In this document: positions 42,942 to 51,392 of the stretch, piece after piece
How positions within the stretch are numbered: the stretch's first letter is position 1
How the letters are laid out: every line of letters begins with the position of its first letter
NCBI RefSeq assembly: GCF_013487865.1
Contig: NZ_CP047409.1
Location: 248,001 to 312,000 of the forward strand
DNA: 64,000 bases
Direction of reading: 5' to 3'
Source of the DNA: Lactobacillus johnsonii
GTDB taxonomy: Bacteria > Bacillota > Bacilli > Lactobacillales > Lactobacillaceae
The notes under the pieces: generated by a model
The model's input: the letters and a program-made list of their open reading frames with translations, nothing else
What the model was told of the DNA's origin: nothing
Databases searched by the model: none
Translations under genes and position numbers: made by a program

Positions 42942-44678
42942 TTACTCCTTATCAATTTTTTCTTGTTCAGCTTCTTCAAGCGGCTTTAAGTTTAAGGATG
43001 GGTTCAAATTGCCAATGTGACCAGATTCTTTACCCATTGATGGATCAATTTGAACATTAATGATACTTGGACGACCAGATTCAACAGCTGTAGCAAAAGT
43101 ATCTTTCATTTCTTGATAATTAGTTACGTAGTAATTGTCACCGCCAAATGCTTTAGCAATTAAATCGTATCTAGCGGTTGGATCAAGGGTAGTTGGACCT
43201 AATTGATCAGGAACAACATTATCAACACCGTTGTAAATACCACCGTTGTTAATAACTACAACAGTAATTGGGAGGTTGTAGCGGCACATTGTTTCAACAT
43301 CCATACCGTCAAAACCAAAAGCACTATCACCATCTAAGGCAACAACATGTTTGCCAGTTTCAATAGCAGTTGCGATAGCATAACCCATGCCAACGCCCAT
43401 AACTCCCCAAGTACCAGTATCAAGTCTATGACGAGGAAGTTTCATACCGATCATGTCACGACCAATATCAAGTGTGTTAGCACCTTCACTTACCAGATAA
43501 GTATCAGGGTGTTCTTGGAAGTAGTCATTAATTGGTTCAATAGCACCGTAGTAACCGAATTCTGGGTTAGTTTCGCCAGCTTTAATTCTCTTAGCAAACT
43601 TAGCATCATTCTTTGCAGTATCTTGTGCAATTGCATCAAGCCAGTCGGAAGGGGTCTTATATCCAGTTGCAGTAAGAGCTGGAACTAATTTGTTTAAGAT
43701 AGAGGTTAAGTCACCTTGAAGTGGGGCAGAGATCTTTTGTGCAGAATCAAATTGGGTTGCATCAATATCTAATTGAATAAATTTAGCATCTGGGTTGAAT
43801 TGTGGTGCGTTTCCGTATGAAAGCATCCAGTTTAATCTAGCACCAATTAGAATAACAACGTCGGCACCCTTTAATGATAATGAACGAGCTGCAGATGCAG
43901 AGTGCTTATCGTCATCAGGCACAACACCTTTGGCCATGGACATTGGCAAAAATGGAATATCAGTCTTGTTAATCAATTCTTGAACTTGTTTTTCAGTTCT
44001 ATCATAAGCAGCACCTTTGCCAAGAATGATTAAAGGCTTCTTAGCTTGTTTGATGATATCAACGGCACGATTAATTGCGTCATCACTTGGCTCTTGTAAT
44101 GGAGCTGGGTCAACTAACTTGTAAACACCCATGTTCTTTTCACCAAGATCATCATTAAGTTGAGCGATAGTGTCAGCTGGTAAGTCAAGGTAAACACCAC
44201 CAGGTCTACCAGAAACTGCAGTACGAATTGCACGTGCAACTGCTAAACCAACATCTTGAGCTCTATCAACACGATAAGCTTTCTTACAGAAAGGTTTAGC
44301 AACGTTATATTGATCTAATCCTTCGTAATCACCTTGAGATAAGTCAATAATATGACGTTCTGAAGATCCTGAGATCATAATTAATGGAAAACAGTTTTTA
44401 GTAGCTTGAGCTAAGGCAGTTAGTCCATTCAAAAATCCTGGAGCCGATACAGTCATTGCTACACCAGGTTTTTTGGTTAAAAATCCTGCAGCTGCGGCAG
44501 CATTTACAGCCGAGTCTTCGCGACGAAAGCCATAATACTTCATTCCCCTTAATTCAGCTAATCTTGCTAAATCTGTAATTGGAATCCCCACAACCCCGTA
44601 TAGGTTATTAATACCATTTTTTTGTAAAGCGTCAATTAATAAACTGGCACCGGTTCTATTTAAAGAGTCATCTACCAT
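42942..44678 (-). CDS. oxc: Oxalyl-CoA decarboxylase
   Basis: 578 residues, thiamine-diphosphate enzyme. The ThDP/Mg motif reads GDSAFGFDGMDVETMCRYNL, ending in a conserved VVVINNGG. The N-terminal part has the catalytic-Glu region typical of the acetolactate-synthase-like fold (GVVGIPITDLARLAE). It converts oxalyl-CoA to formyl-CoA and CO2. GGAGG lies 9 bases before the ATG. First gene of the minus-strand unit oxc-frc; proton consumption by this pathway can also aid acid tolerance. Confidence 0.94.
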   Translation of the reverse strand: MVDDSLNRTGASLLIDALQKNGINNLYGVVGIPITDLARLAELRGMKYYGFRREDSAVNAAAAAGFLTKKPGVAMTVSAPGFLNGLTALAQATKNCFPLIMISGSSERHIIDLSQGDYEGLDQYNVAKPFCKKAYRVDRAQDVGLAVARAIRTAVSGRPGGVYLDLPADTIAQLNDDLGEKNMGVYKLVDPAPLQEPSDDAINRAVDIIKQAKKPLIILGKGAAYDRTEKQVQELINKTDIPFLPMSMAKGVVPDDDKHSASAARSLSLKGADVVILIGARLNWMLSYGNAPQFNPDAKFIQLDIDATQFDSAQKISAPLQGDLTSILNKLVPALTATGYKTPSDWLDAIAQDTAKNDAKFAKRIKAGETNPEFGYYGAIEPINDYFQEHPDTYLVSEGANTLDIGRDMIGMKLPRHRLDTGTWGVMGVGMGYAIATAIETGKHVVALDGDSAFGFDGMDVETMCRYNLPITVVVINNGGIYNGVDNVVPDQLGPTTLDPTARYDLIAKAFGGDNYYVTNYQEMKDTFATAVESGRPSIINVQIDPSMGKESGHIGNLNPSLNLKPLEEAEQEKIDKE

Positions 44679-45028
44679 AACGTAACCTCCATGGTAATGA
44701 TAATTTTTTATTATATAAGAACGCCGTCCCTTAATGAGAATGGGTTCAGTTAATTTATAGACTTTTTTGAATGGTTTAGCAAGAAAAAAGATAAAAAAAT
44801 TTTATATATAGGGAAAAGTGCTTTTTAAATATATATTATTTTTAATAAACTATCTATGAAATTAATTCGTAAATTGATACTTAAATAAATCGTAATTTAA
44901 ATAACTAATTTAATTGAATACGAAAATTTTTGCTTGCTAATTTTTATATTAAGTTTATATTTAAAATATGATGAAGAAGATTTCGTCAGGAATATTTACC
45001 GTGAACTGATTATAAGAGAGGTTTAGAG
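44679..45028. other. 350-base AT-rich divergent intergenic region
   Basis: It separates oxc-frc (minus) from the AEC carrier (plus) and must hold both promoters. Long A/T tracts dominate. TATATAA near 44711-44718 is a weak candidate -10 for oxc. TTGATA (44874-44879) with TTAAAT 17 bases on is a weak plus-strand candidate. No ORF, cre site or clear operator was found. Confidence 0.4.
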
Positions 45029-46210
45029 ATGATTAGTATCCTAATTAACGACATAATCCCAATTTTGGTGATTATGTTACTAGGTTATCTCTGCGGAAAG
45101 TTTTACTTTTTCGATAATGATCAGAGACAAGGACTAAACAAATTGGTTCTTGATATCGCATTACCAGCAGCTTTATTCATTTCAATTGTTAAAGCTACCA
45201 GAAAAATGTTTGCGCAAGATATCATATTAACGTTAATTTCTATTGTTGGTGTGGTAGGTCTATTTATGTTGAGCTACTACTTAGATAAATTGTTGTTCCA
45301 CAGAACTACGCAACAAGCTGCAGTTTGTGCCTTGATTGCAGGTTCTCCAACAATTGGATTCCTTGGTTTCGCTGTTTTGGACCCTATTTATGGAAATAAT
45401 GCAACGACTAACTTAGTTATTGGTATTGTATCTATTATAGTTAATGCAATTACTATTCCTTTAGGATTAGCACTAATTAATAAAGGACAGGCAGCTACTA
45501 AGAAGCAGGCAACTTCAAATCCTAATAATAAGGGAACAAAAGTAGAAGTAGAGGATATAAAAGGCAAAGGCATAAAAAAAACCAAAAAGAAGGTTATGGT
45601 AACTATTCCCGATGGAGTACCAGTTACTGATGCTGAAGCAAAAGCCTTGAAAGAAAAAGGTATAGAACGTGAGATTGATTTAGCACGTGCGGAAATTGCT
45701 GATCATGCTGATGAACCGCATAAGCAAATGAATCCAACTGTAAAATCTGTTATCAATGCCGTTAAACAGCCAGTTGCTGCAGCTCCACTACTTGCGGTTA
45801 TTTTGGTGTTAATTGGTATTAGAATTCCTACTTCTTGGGCACCAACCTTTGATTTGATTGCCAAAGCAAATGCTGGTGTTGCAGTTTTAGCAGCTGGGCT
45901 AGCTTTATCCACAGTTAAGTTTTCAATTGATAAGGAAGTTATTTGGAATACTTTCTTTAGATTATTCTTAACCCCAGCAGTAATTGTTGCAGCTGCTTAT
46001 ATTTGCGGTATGGAATCTGATCCTACTAAGATTTCAATGCTTTGTTTGGCAACTGGATTGCCACCAGCATTTTCTGGAATTATTATTTCTAGTCGTTACA
46101 ACATCTATGTTAAGGAAGGTGCTAGTTCAGTGGCTGTTTCAACAGTATTCTTTGCAGTAAGTTGTATCTTCTGGATCTGGCTATTACCAATCTTGGCACA
46201 TATGTTTTAA
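45029..46210 (+). CDS. AEC-family carrier, candidate oxalate/formate transporter
   Basis: 393 residues of the auxin efflux carrier/malate permease family, about ten membrane segments in two groups. A hydrophilic loop of roughly 90 residues (about 155-245; Lys-rich, then DADE-type helices) separates them and is longer than usual. Glycine/proline breaks in membrane helices (IAGSPTIGFLGFA, LCLATGLPPAFSG) fit the family. Divergent position to oxc-frc suggests it moves oxalate or formate, but the family also carries malate and other anions. Confidence 0.75.
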   Translation: MISILINDIIPILVIMLLGYLCGKFYFFDNDQRQGLNKLVLDIALPAALFISIVKATRKMFAQDIILTLISIVGVVGLFMLSYYLDKLLFHRTTQQAAVCALIAGSPTIGFLGFAVLDPIYGNNATTNLVIGIVSIIVNAITIPLGLALINKGQAATKKQATSNPNNKGTKVEVEDIKGKGIKKTKKKVMVTIPDGVPVTDAEAKALKEKGIEREIDLARAEIADHADEPHKQMNPTVKSVINAVKQPVAAAPLLAVILVLIGIRIPTSWAPTFDLIAKANAGVAVLAAGLALSTVKFSIDKEVIWNTFFRLFLTPAVIVAAAYICGMESDPTKISMLCLATGLPPAFSGIIISSRYNIYVKEGASSVAVSTVFFAVSCIFWIWLLPILAHMF

Positions 46211-46231
46211 ATAAAAATTATGGATATAATT

Positions 46232-46263
46232 AAGGGATAGGGCGAGCGTCCTATCTCTTTTTT
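46232..46263 (+). terminator. Terminator after the AEC carrier
   Basis: GGGATAGG pairs with CCTATCTC (one wobble), then a run of T. Confidence 0.85.
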
Positions 46264-46279
46264 GTGAAGGAATTAAGCT

Positions 46280-46540
46280 ATGATAGATAATAAAAATTTG
46301 TTGAAGCTCTTAAGAACTGAACTTCAAAAGATGAATAACGGTGATAAAACTAAATTTTTAACTTATAAGAAAGATCGAAGCATTCTTGTGGAAAAGGGCG
46401 GAGATACTTTTACAATAATTAAAAATGGATATCGCCAAATGGTGTGGGAAAATTTAACTAAAGCAGAAGTTTTAAAGAGAATGAAAAAGTTACAAAAAGT
46501 AGAATTCCCAAGAAGTAACAAATTATATTTGAGTAAGTAA
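46280..46540 (+). CDS. Hypothetical protein, 86 aa
   Basis: Not recognised. Lys-rich, with alternating charged segments and a central beta-like stretch (KDRSILVEKGGDTFTIIKNG), ending KLYLSK. No membrane segment. GAAGGAA lies close before the ATG and a hairpin follows the stop, so it looks like a genuine single-gene unit. Confidence 0.6.
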   Translation: MIDNKNLLKLLRTELQKMNNGDKTKFLTYKKDRSILVEKGGDTFTIIKNGYRQMVWENLTKAEVLKRMKKLQKVEFPRSNKLYLSK

Positions 46541-46577
46541 AAATGGCAGACTGTAAAAGTTACAATCTGTCATTTTT
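46539..46577. terminator. Bidirectional terminator
   Basis: AAATGGCAGA pairs with TCTGTCATTT (one wobble), with an inner TGT/ACA, then TT. It separates converging genes. Confidence 0.75.
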
Positions 46578-46586
46578 ACTTACATT

Positions 46587-47303
46587 CTATTTAATTTTGA
46601 TATCTCCATCTTGTGTAGAAGCTGTTAAAACATTAGCACTATTTTTATTCTGTGTAAAAGTATCGCTAGATGAATCACTTTTAACTTTGATGTCTCCATC
46701 ATCTACATTAAGGTTATAGCCACTAAAATTAGACGTAGAAATGTGAATATCTCCATTATCTGTGTTTATCTTAAATCCATTTTTACTATTTAGTTTGCTG
46801 ATAGTGATATCTCCATCGCTAGTATTAATTCTTCCGCTTGGAGATTTTAAATTGTTAATATCAATATCACCATCATCGGTATTCAAAGAAATAGGATTTG
46901 TAGTAGCTATGTTTTCAACTTCAATATCACCATCATCTGTTGAAAGATTTAAACTCTTCAATAGGTGCTTTGGTACGGTAATGGTGATAGCAGGGTCTCC
47001 GTTAATGTGGTGAACGCCAGATGCTGATTGTTTAATTGTCATATTGCCGTTTTTTCTACTAACAGTAGGCTTTAAATTCTTAGGGCCTCCATATTCAACG
47101 TTATATTTATCGCCATATTTAATAGAAATATCTGTTATAGCAGCAGAGACTTTTAGTTGATTAAATCCCTGATTACTAATAGTAGTTTTAATTGCAGGTT
47201 TATTGTTATTGTTGTTAGTGATAATAATGCTACAAGCTGAAAGAGTCAGCCCGAGAGAGAATAACATAAAAATTAAGGCGAACTTTTTACTAATATTTTT
47301 CAT
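46587..47303 (-). CDS. DUF4097-type lipoprotein built from DDGDI repeats
   Basis: 238 residues. The lipobox LTLSAC places the lipidated Cys at 24. After an Asn-rich linker, six repeats of about 20 residues each carry a turn such as TDDGDIEVEN, TDDGDIDINN, TSDGDITISK, TDNGDIHIST, VDDGDIKVKS and TQDGDIKIK, the pattern of a right-handed beta-helix in DUF4097 proteins. Surface-exposed; function unknown. Transcribed alone on the minus strand. Confidence 0.82.
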   Translation of the reverse strand: MKNISKKFALIFMLFSLGLTLSACSIIITNNNNNKPAIKTTISNQGFNQLKVSAAITDISIKYGDKYNVEYGGPKNLKPTVSRKNGNMTIKQSASGVHHINGDPAITITVPKHLLKSLNLSTDDGDIEVENIATTNPISLNTDDGDIDINNLKSPSGRINTSDGDITISKLNSKNGFKINTDNGDIHISTSNFSGYNLNVDDGDIKVKSDSSSDTFTQNKNSANVLTASTQDGDIKIK

Positions 47304-47389
47304 AGAAAACTCCTAAGATAATAGTTAGGACTAATTATCTTATATTTATTGAGTAAAGTAAATTTAAATGAAAATTGGAGGGAAAGACA

Positions 47390-47842
47390 ATGAAAAAGAT
47401 GCCACCAATTCAAAAAATTTTAGAAGCTTACACAGCAATTGTGGATAAACATGTGGAATTGAAAGATAATGAGGCTTTGGTTACTTCATCAAATGATGCA
47501 AAGACCTATACGGTAAGCTGGGATGATGATATTTACCATTCAAATGACAATGCGACTTATTGGCAAGGTTATGCAGGGTATCCGATAATTGCGGTTTTGA
47601 TGCTGCAAGGAAAAATACCCTTTGATCAAAAATTAGCTGATAATTTTGCATCAGTTAACTGGAATGAAGTGAATGCAAAATTTAAACGTAATTATGCTAA
47701 AGCAGCCTCTGAAGTTATCAAGAAAAAAGGATTAAATGAAAAAGAGGTTATGACTGAACTTGAGAAGGTCTATGAAGCTTTAAAGGATTTACCAATCACG
47801 ATTAAACGTGGCTCTCTTCGTCCACCTAAGGCTAGTAAGTAA
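47390..47842 (+). CDS. Hypothetical protein, 150 aa
   Basis: Not recognised as a named family. It reads as a globular cytosolic protein: an N-terminal helix (PPIQKILEAYTAIVDKHVEL), a beta stretch with TYTVSWDDDIYHSNDNATYW, GYAGYPIIAVLMLQGKIPFD, and a C-terminal helix with KEVMTELEKVYEALKDL. ATG 47390 follows GGAGGGAAAG; an in-frame TTG at 47375 overlaps that site. Confidence 0.65.
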   Translation: MKKMPPIQKILEAYTAIVDKHVELKDNEALVTSSNDAKTYTVSWDDDIYHSNDNATYWQGYAGYPIIAVLMLQGKIPFDQKLADNFASVNWNEVNAKFKRNYAKAASEVIKKKGLNEKEVMTELEKVYEALKDLPITIKRGSLRPPKASK

Positions 47843-47983
47843 TTAAGAATTATGAGTTGCGCCCCATTCATCCATCGCCTTAATAAGATGAAAAAACATT
47901 TTTCTTAAATCAGTCGATGAATATTCATTTTTAGATACTGTATAAACTTCCTCATTAATAATTTTTATTGCCAGTCTAAGCAA
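47843..47983 (-). other. Small frame after the nitroreductase gene (coupled gene or remnant)
   Basis: A 46-codon minus-strand frame from TTG 47983, overlapping the nitroreductase stop, encodes a sensible sequence with STDLRKMFFHLIKAMDEWGA near the end and stops at TAA 47843. It has no good ribosome binding site. It could be the tail of a lost gene or a coupled small protein; evidence is weak. Confidence 0.35.
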
Positions 47984-48723
47984 AGCTCTTGTTTATGCAG
48001 TTCTTCTGGCAATTCATCACGATCAGTTTTGTGACTATCGAGCTTAGCGCCAGTGATTTGTTTAGTAAATGAATCAATACGACGATTTGAATCACGTAAA
48101 TCATAGTAAGTAGTAACTACTTTGTCATAATCACGTAGTTCTTTTACATCGAAGTCCTTGTTATATTTTCCTTCAAAACAAGTGAACTGTAATGGTAAAC
48201 GTGGTTTTAATTGTGGCTTTTGATCAGGCACGCCAACTTGCATTCCTAATACTGGAAAAGTTAATTTAGGTAAATCAAGTGTCTTAAGCATTTCAAGTGG
48301 ATGATCATTAACTGTCCCAAGTGGTACGTAGCCTAAATCCATACTTTCTACGGCATTAGCAACATTTTGATAGGCAAGTAAGGTATCTTCCATTGCTTGG
48401 AAAAAGATATCAGTAGTATGCACACGACCATCATCCGTGCCAAGTTGTTTTCTAATTTGTTGATTACGATATAAATCAACGACAAAGATGAATAGATCAC
48501 CTTCTGCACCAACATATTTTTGATTGCATAATTCTCTAATCTTTTTCTTTTGCTCAGGATCAATAATATGTATCAAGCTAGCGTTTTGCATGAACATGCT
48601 AGTTGGGGTTTGTGCAAAAACTGAGTATAAAGTTTCCAATTGTTCTTTATTTAAAGTTGTATTTTTAAATTTTCGAATTGAACGGTGATTTAATTGTGCA
48701 TCAATAGTTTTGTTATGTATCAT
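47965..48723 (-). CDS. NADPH-dependent FMN nitroreductase (NfrA-like)
   Basis: 252 residues of the nitroreductase family. HRSIRKF near residue 14 is the FMN phosphate-binding start, TPTSMFMQNASLIHI the second motif, and GYVPLGTVNDHPLEM with PVLGMQVGVPDQKPQLKPRL fit NfrA/NADPH oxidoreductases. It reduces flavin, nitro or quinone substrates; the natural one is unknown. No partner genes are evident. Confidence 0.85.
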   Translation of the reverse strand: MIHNKTIDAQLNHRSIRKFKNTTLNKEQLETLYSVFAQTPTSMFMQNASLIHIIDPEQKKKIRELCNQKYVGAEGDLFIFVVDLYRNQQIRKQLGTDDGRVHTTDIFFQAMEDTLLAYQNVANAVESMDLGYVPLGTVNDHPLEMLKTLDLPKLTFPVLGMQVGVPDQKPQLKPRLPLQFTCFEGKYNKDFDVKELRDYDKVVTTYYDLRDSNRRIDSFTKQITGAKLDSHKTDRDELPEELHKQELCLDWQ

Positions 48724-48794
48724 TTTTATCCTTCTTGCTAATAATTAGTAAGTATATTATAGCAGATAAGCACTGTTTTTTCTTTTTAGCAATA

Positions 48795-48833
48795 AAAAAG
48801 ATGCATAGTAGATATATCTGCTATGCATCTTTG
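48795..48833 (-). terminator. Terminator of pepD
   Basis: A stem of AAAGATGCATAG with CTATGCATCTTT, continued by AGAT/ATCT; the minus strand continues with T residues. Confidence 0.85.
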
Positions 48834-48850
48834 TATGTATTTATTTTTAC

Positions 48851-50266
48851 CTAATCAAGTAAGTCATATTTTAAGGTCATTAAGCCGTGACCTTCGTTAA
48901 CCATGTTTCCTAGTAATTCAACAGTATTATTGTAAACTGTATCAGCCATTTTTTGATTTGCTTTGTTTAGCTTATCTTGGAGTTCATCGCCGGAGTAGTT
49001 TTCAATTTCTTTATCAGTTTCATGTTGAATTTTATGGCATTGAGCAAGACTCTTTTGTTCAAAGTCGGCTTCTAATTCACCATAAACACGGAAATTAGTA
49101 TCACCTAATTGAGCAGTTAGTTTATTTAACCAGAAGATCTTATTTAAATCGAATTTAGGACCAGTCTGGAAGCTTGCTGGAGTAGTGGTGATATTGGTGT
49201 AGAATGGAACCATGCTGTTAAAAGTATTTGGTCCAAATGCTAACCATTGAACACCGGCAATTTCTTCTGGAACGTCATTTCTAATTTGTAAAATATGAGT
49301 TTCAAAGTTTCTATTAATACCGATTGGACGGAAGGTCTTCTTTTGTTCAGCTGTACCTTGATCTCCATATGCATCAAAGGGAGTGTCTTGGTAATGAGAA
49401 CTTTCAGCCCATTTAATATCTTCAATACTGATTTTACGATTTGCGTGGCAAATAAATGGTTGATCTTGATCACTTGGTTCACCGCCAAAGTCAGGGTCGA
49501 AATAGTTGTGGATATACCAAGCACGTGGATTATTGTAGTGAGCATCTTTAATTGTTGAAGAGCCAAAGATGTGACGCAAGTTATAGCCCTCAAGGTCTGG
49601 ATTTAAGTGGTATTCTTCAATTAAATCTTTTAAATCTTTTGATGAAGCAAAATCATCATTATCGAAATAAAATTCATCGATATTTAGACGGTTAGGGGCA
49701 ATTACGTACGCATCATCTGGAATACGGCGAGCTGCCCAGTGGTGACCACCAATAGTTTCAAGGTACCAAATTTCATCTTTATCAGAGAAAGCCATCCCGT
49801 TCATTTCGTAAGTACCATACTTTTCAAGTAAATATCCTACGCGTTCTACACCTTCATAGGCAGAATGAATATATGGCAAAGTTAAAGTCACGAAATCTTC
49901 TTCACCTAAGCCGCCTTTTTCAAGGAGTGGATCAACACCTTGAATTCTTGAATTAGTGGTAATAGTTTCAGTTGCAGTCATAGCAATATTATCTGAATTA
50001 ATACCAGCAGCAGCCCAAATTCCATTTTCACCTGATGCGTCAGGTGCACTAGTATAGCGAAGAGGGTTAGGGAGAAGATCTTCATCGTCGATCTTTTGAT
50101 GACTAATTACACTTTCGTAGTGTTTAGGTTGATCAGCTGGCATTACGACATCAAATCGCTCAGGGATAATAGTACGGCCGCCATCTTCACTACGGGCTAT
50201 CATTGTTGAACCATCAATAGTTGCATCTTTTCCGACTAAGATAGTAGTACATTCGGTTGGTTTCAT
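48851..50266 (-). CDS. pepD: Dipeptidase of family C69
   Basis: 471 residues, C69 N-terminal-nucleophile hydrolase related to Lactobacillus helveticus PepD. Cys6 (ECTTILVGKDAT) is the expected nucleophile after removal of a short leader. DGSTMIARSEDGG, NGMAFSDKDEIWYLET and NRLNIDEF match the family. It cleaves a broad range of dipeptides in the cytosol. Single-gene unit with a strong terminator. Confidence 0.9.
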   Translation of the reverse strand: MKPTECTTILVGKDATIDGSTMIARSEDGGRTIIPERFDVVMPADQPKHYESVISHQKIDDEDLLPNPLRYTSAPDASGENGIWAAAGINSDNIAMTATETITTNSRIQGVDPLLEKGGLGEEDFVTLTLPYIHSAYEGVERVGYLLEKYGTYEMNGMAFSDKDEIWYLETIGGHHWAARRIPDDAYVIAPNRLNIDEFYFDNDDFASSKDLKDLIEEYHLNPDLEGYNLRHIFGSSTIKDAHYNNPRAWYIHNYFDPDFGGEPSDQDQPFICHANRKISIEDIKWAESSHYQDTPFDAYGDQGTAEQKKTFRPIGINRNFETHILQIRNDVPEEIAGVQWLAFGPNTFNSMVPFYTNITTTPASFQTGPKFDLNKIFWLNKLTAQLGDTNFRVYGELEADFEQKSLAQCHKIQHETDKEIENYSGDELQDKLNKANQKMADTVYNNTVELLGNMVNEGHGLMTLKYDLLD

Positions 50267-50343
50267 AAATAAAATCCTTTCTGAATTCTTTACTTACTAT
50301 TGTACGCGAAAATGTAAGGTCTTAGGAAATAATCTGGTACTAG

Positions 50344-51171
50344 TTAATGCTTTTCTCGGTAGTATTTGGGACTAAGGCCGGTATAGCGCTTAAAAGCTTT
50401 TGAAAAAGTAAAGGCATCCGTATAACCGGTAATATTTGCAATTTGCTGAATAGCGTAATTACTATTTAATAATTTTTCCTTCGCTTTTTCCATCCGCAAC
50501 TGGGTAAGAAATGCTTGCGGAGAAATATTCAGATTTTTCTTAAAAATGCTGTATAAGTAGCTTCGAGATAGGTCGAGCTCATCACATAGAGCACTAATTG
50601 TACAAGTGGAATTAGCAGAATTTTGTTCTAAATAATTAACTGCTAGACGCAATTCTTCATTAGCATTTTTAGCTTTAGAATTTAATTCAGCAGGATATTC
50701 GGTGATTAAGTGGTAAAAGAATTTATAGATTAATGACTCAATTAATACATCACTAGCAAGGGAGCTACGGTAGTGAAGTGAATCGAAAAGTTGTTTTAGG
50801 CTTTCGTAAGTTTCACTTGTTTGAAGCTGACGTAAATAATATTTTTTAGTCAACTTAGAATTGTCTAGTAATCCCTTGATTTTTACACCTGAAAAACCAA
50901 TCCAGAAGTATGACCAGGGTTCAGTGCCGTCAGCTTGATAAAAACAAGGTATGTCCTTTGGAAGAAGGAAAATATCACCGGCTTTTAAGTTCACAGCATG
51001 ATGATTAGCTACCGAAAAGGTTCCTTTACCTGATTGAATATAGTGAATGACATAATTGTTACGGACATTATTACCCTTGAAAAAGTAGTTTGGAGGACAA
51101 TTTTCTTGTCCAAAAAATAAAACCTTAGTCTCAATACTGTGATTGTTTAATGTATGATATTCACCATTCAT
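50344..51171 (-). CDS. AraC-family regulator of the raffinose/melibiose genes
   Basis: 275 residues. An N-terminal cupin sugar-sensor (about 15-150; GDIFLLPKDIPCFYQ) is followed by two helix-turn-helix motifs (TISALCDELDLSRSYLYSIF, then IQQIANITGYTDAFTFSKAF and a final GLSPKYYR). It resembles MsmR/RafR activators. ATG 51171 is chosen because AGAGGA lies 8 bases upstream; the frame is open further. It is divergent from the LacS-like gene and probably binds the repeats at 51299-51318. Confidence 0.87.
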   Translation of the reverse strand: MNGEYHTLNNHSIETKVLFFGQENCPPNYFFKGNNVRNNYVIHYIQSGKGTFSVANHHAVNLKAGDIFLLPKDIPCFYQADGTEPWSYFWIGFSGVKIKGLLDNSKLTKKYYLRQLQTSETYESLKQLFDSLHYRSSLASDVLIESLIYKFFYHLITEYPAELNSKAKNANEELRLAVNYLEQNSANSTCTISALCDELDLSRSYLYSIFKKNLNISPQAFLTQLRMEKAKEKLLNSNYAIQQIANITGYTDAFTFSKAFKRYTGLSPKYYREKH

Positions 51172-51298
51172 TGCTCTTATCCTCTTATCAAATTCCCATG
51201 TTAATGATGGATATATGTTTTTAAAAATATATTTAATACTTATAATGATACCATTTTTACGGTAAGACATGTCATTATGATTAAAAACAAATTGACAC

Positions 51299-51370
51299 AA
51301 TCTGACTTAATCTGACTATTTTGTAAAGCGGATACATCCTGCATAATAAATATTGCTGAAAGCGAATACA
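51299..51370 (+). promoter_or_regulatory. Promoter region of the permease-melA-gtfA operon
   Basis: AATCTGACT occurs twice with a 10-base period (51299-51307, 51309-51317), a plausible AraC-family site, directly before a -35 TTGTAA (51321-51326) with TAATAA at 51344-51349. TGAAAGCGAATACA (51357-51370) agrees with all fixed positions of the CcpA cre core and lies after the -10, so catabolite repression by roadblock is likely. Confidence 0.6.
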
Positions 51371-51392
51371 AAAAATTAAAAGAGGGAAGATT

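Noticed and set aside
43347-43688. 113-codon plus-strand frame inside oxc
   Set aside because: Low-complexity shadow of the oxc coding sequence; no ribosome binding site and no family resemblance.
50418-50431. ACCGGTAA similar to the MalR palindrome
   Set aside because: It lies inside the AraC-type coding sequence and lacks the outer TG/CA arms.
51320-51336. TGTAAAGCGGATACAT as a second cre site
   Set aside because: One extra base breaks the symmetry; the site at 51357-51370 fits better.
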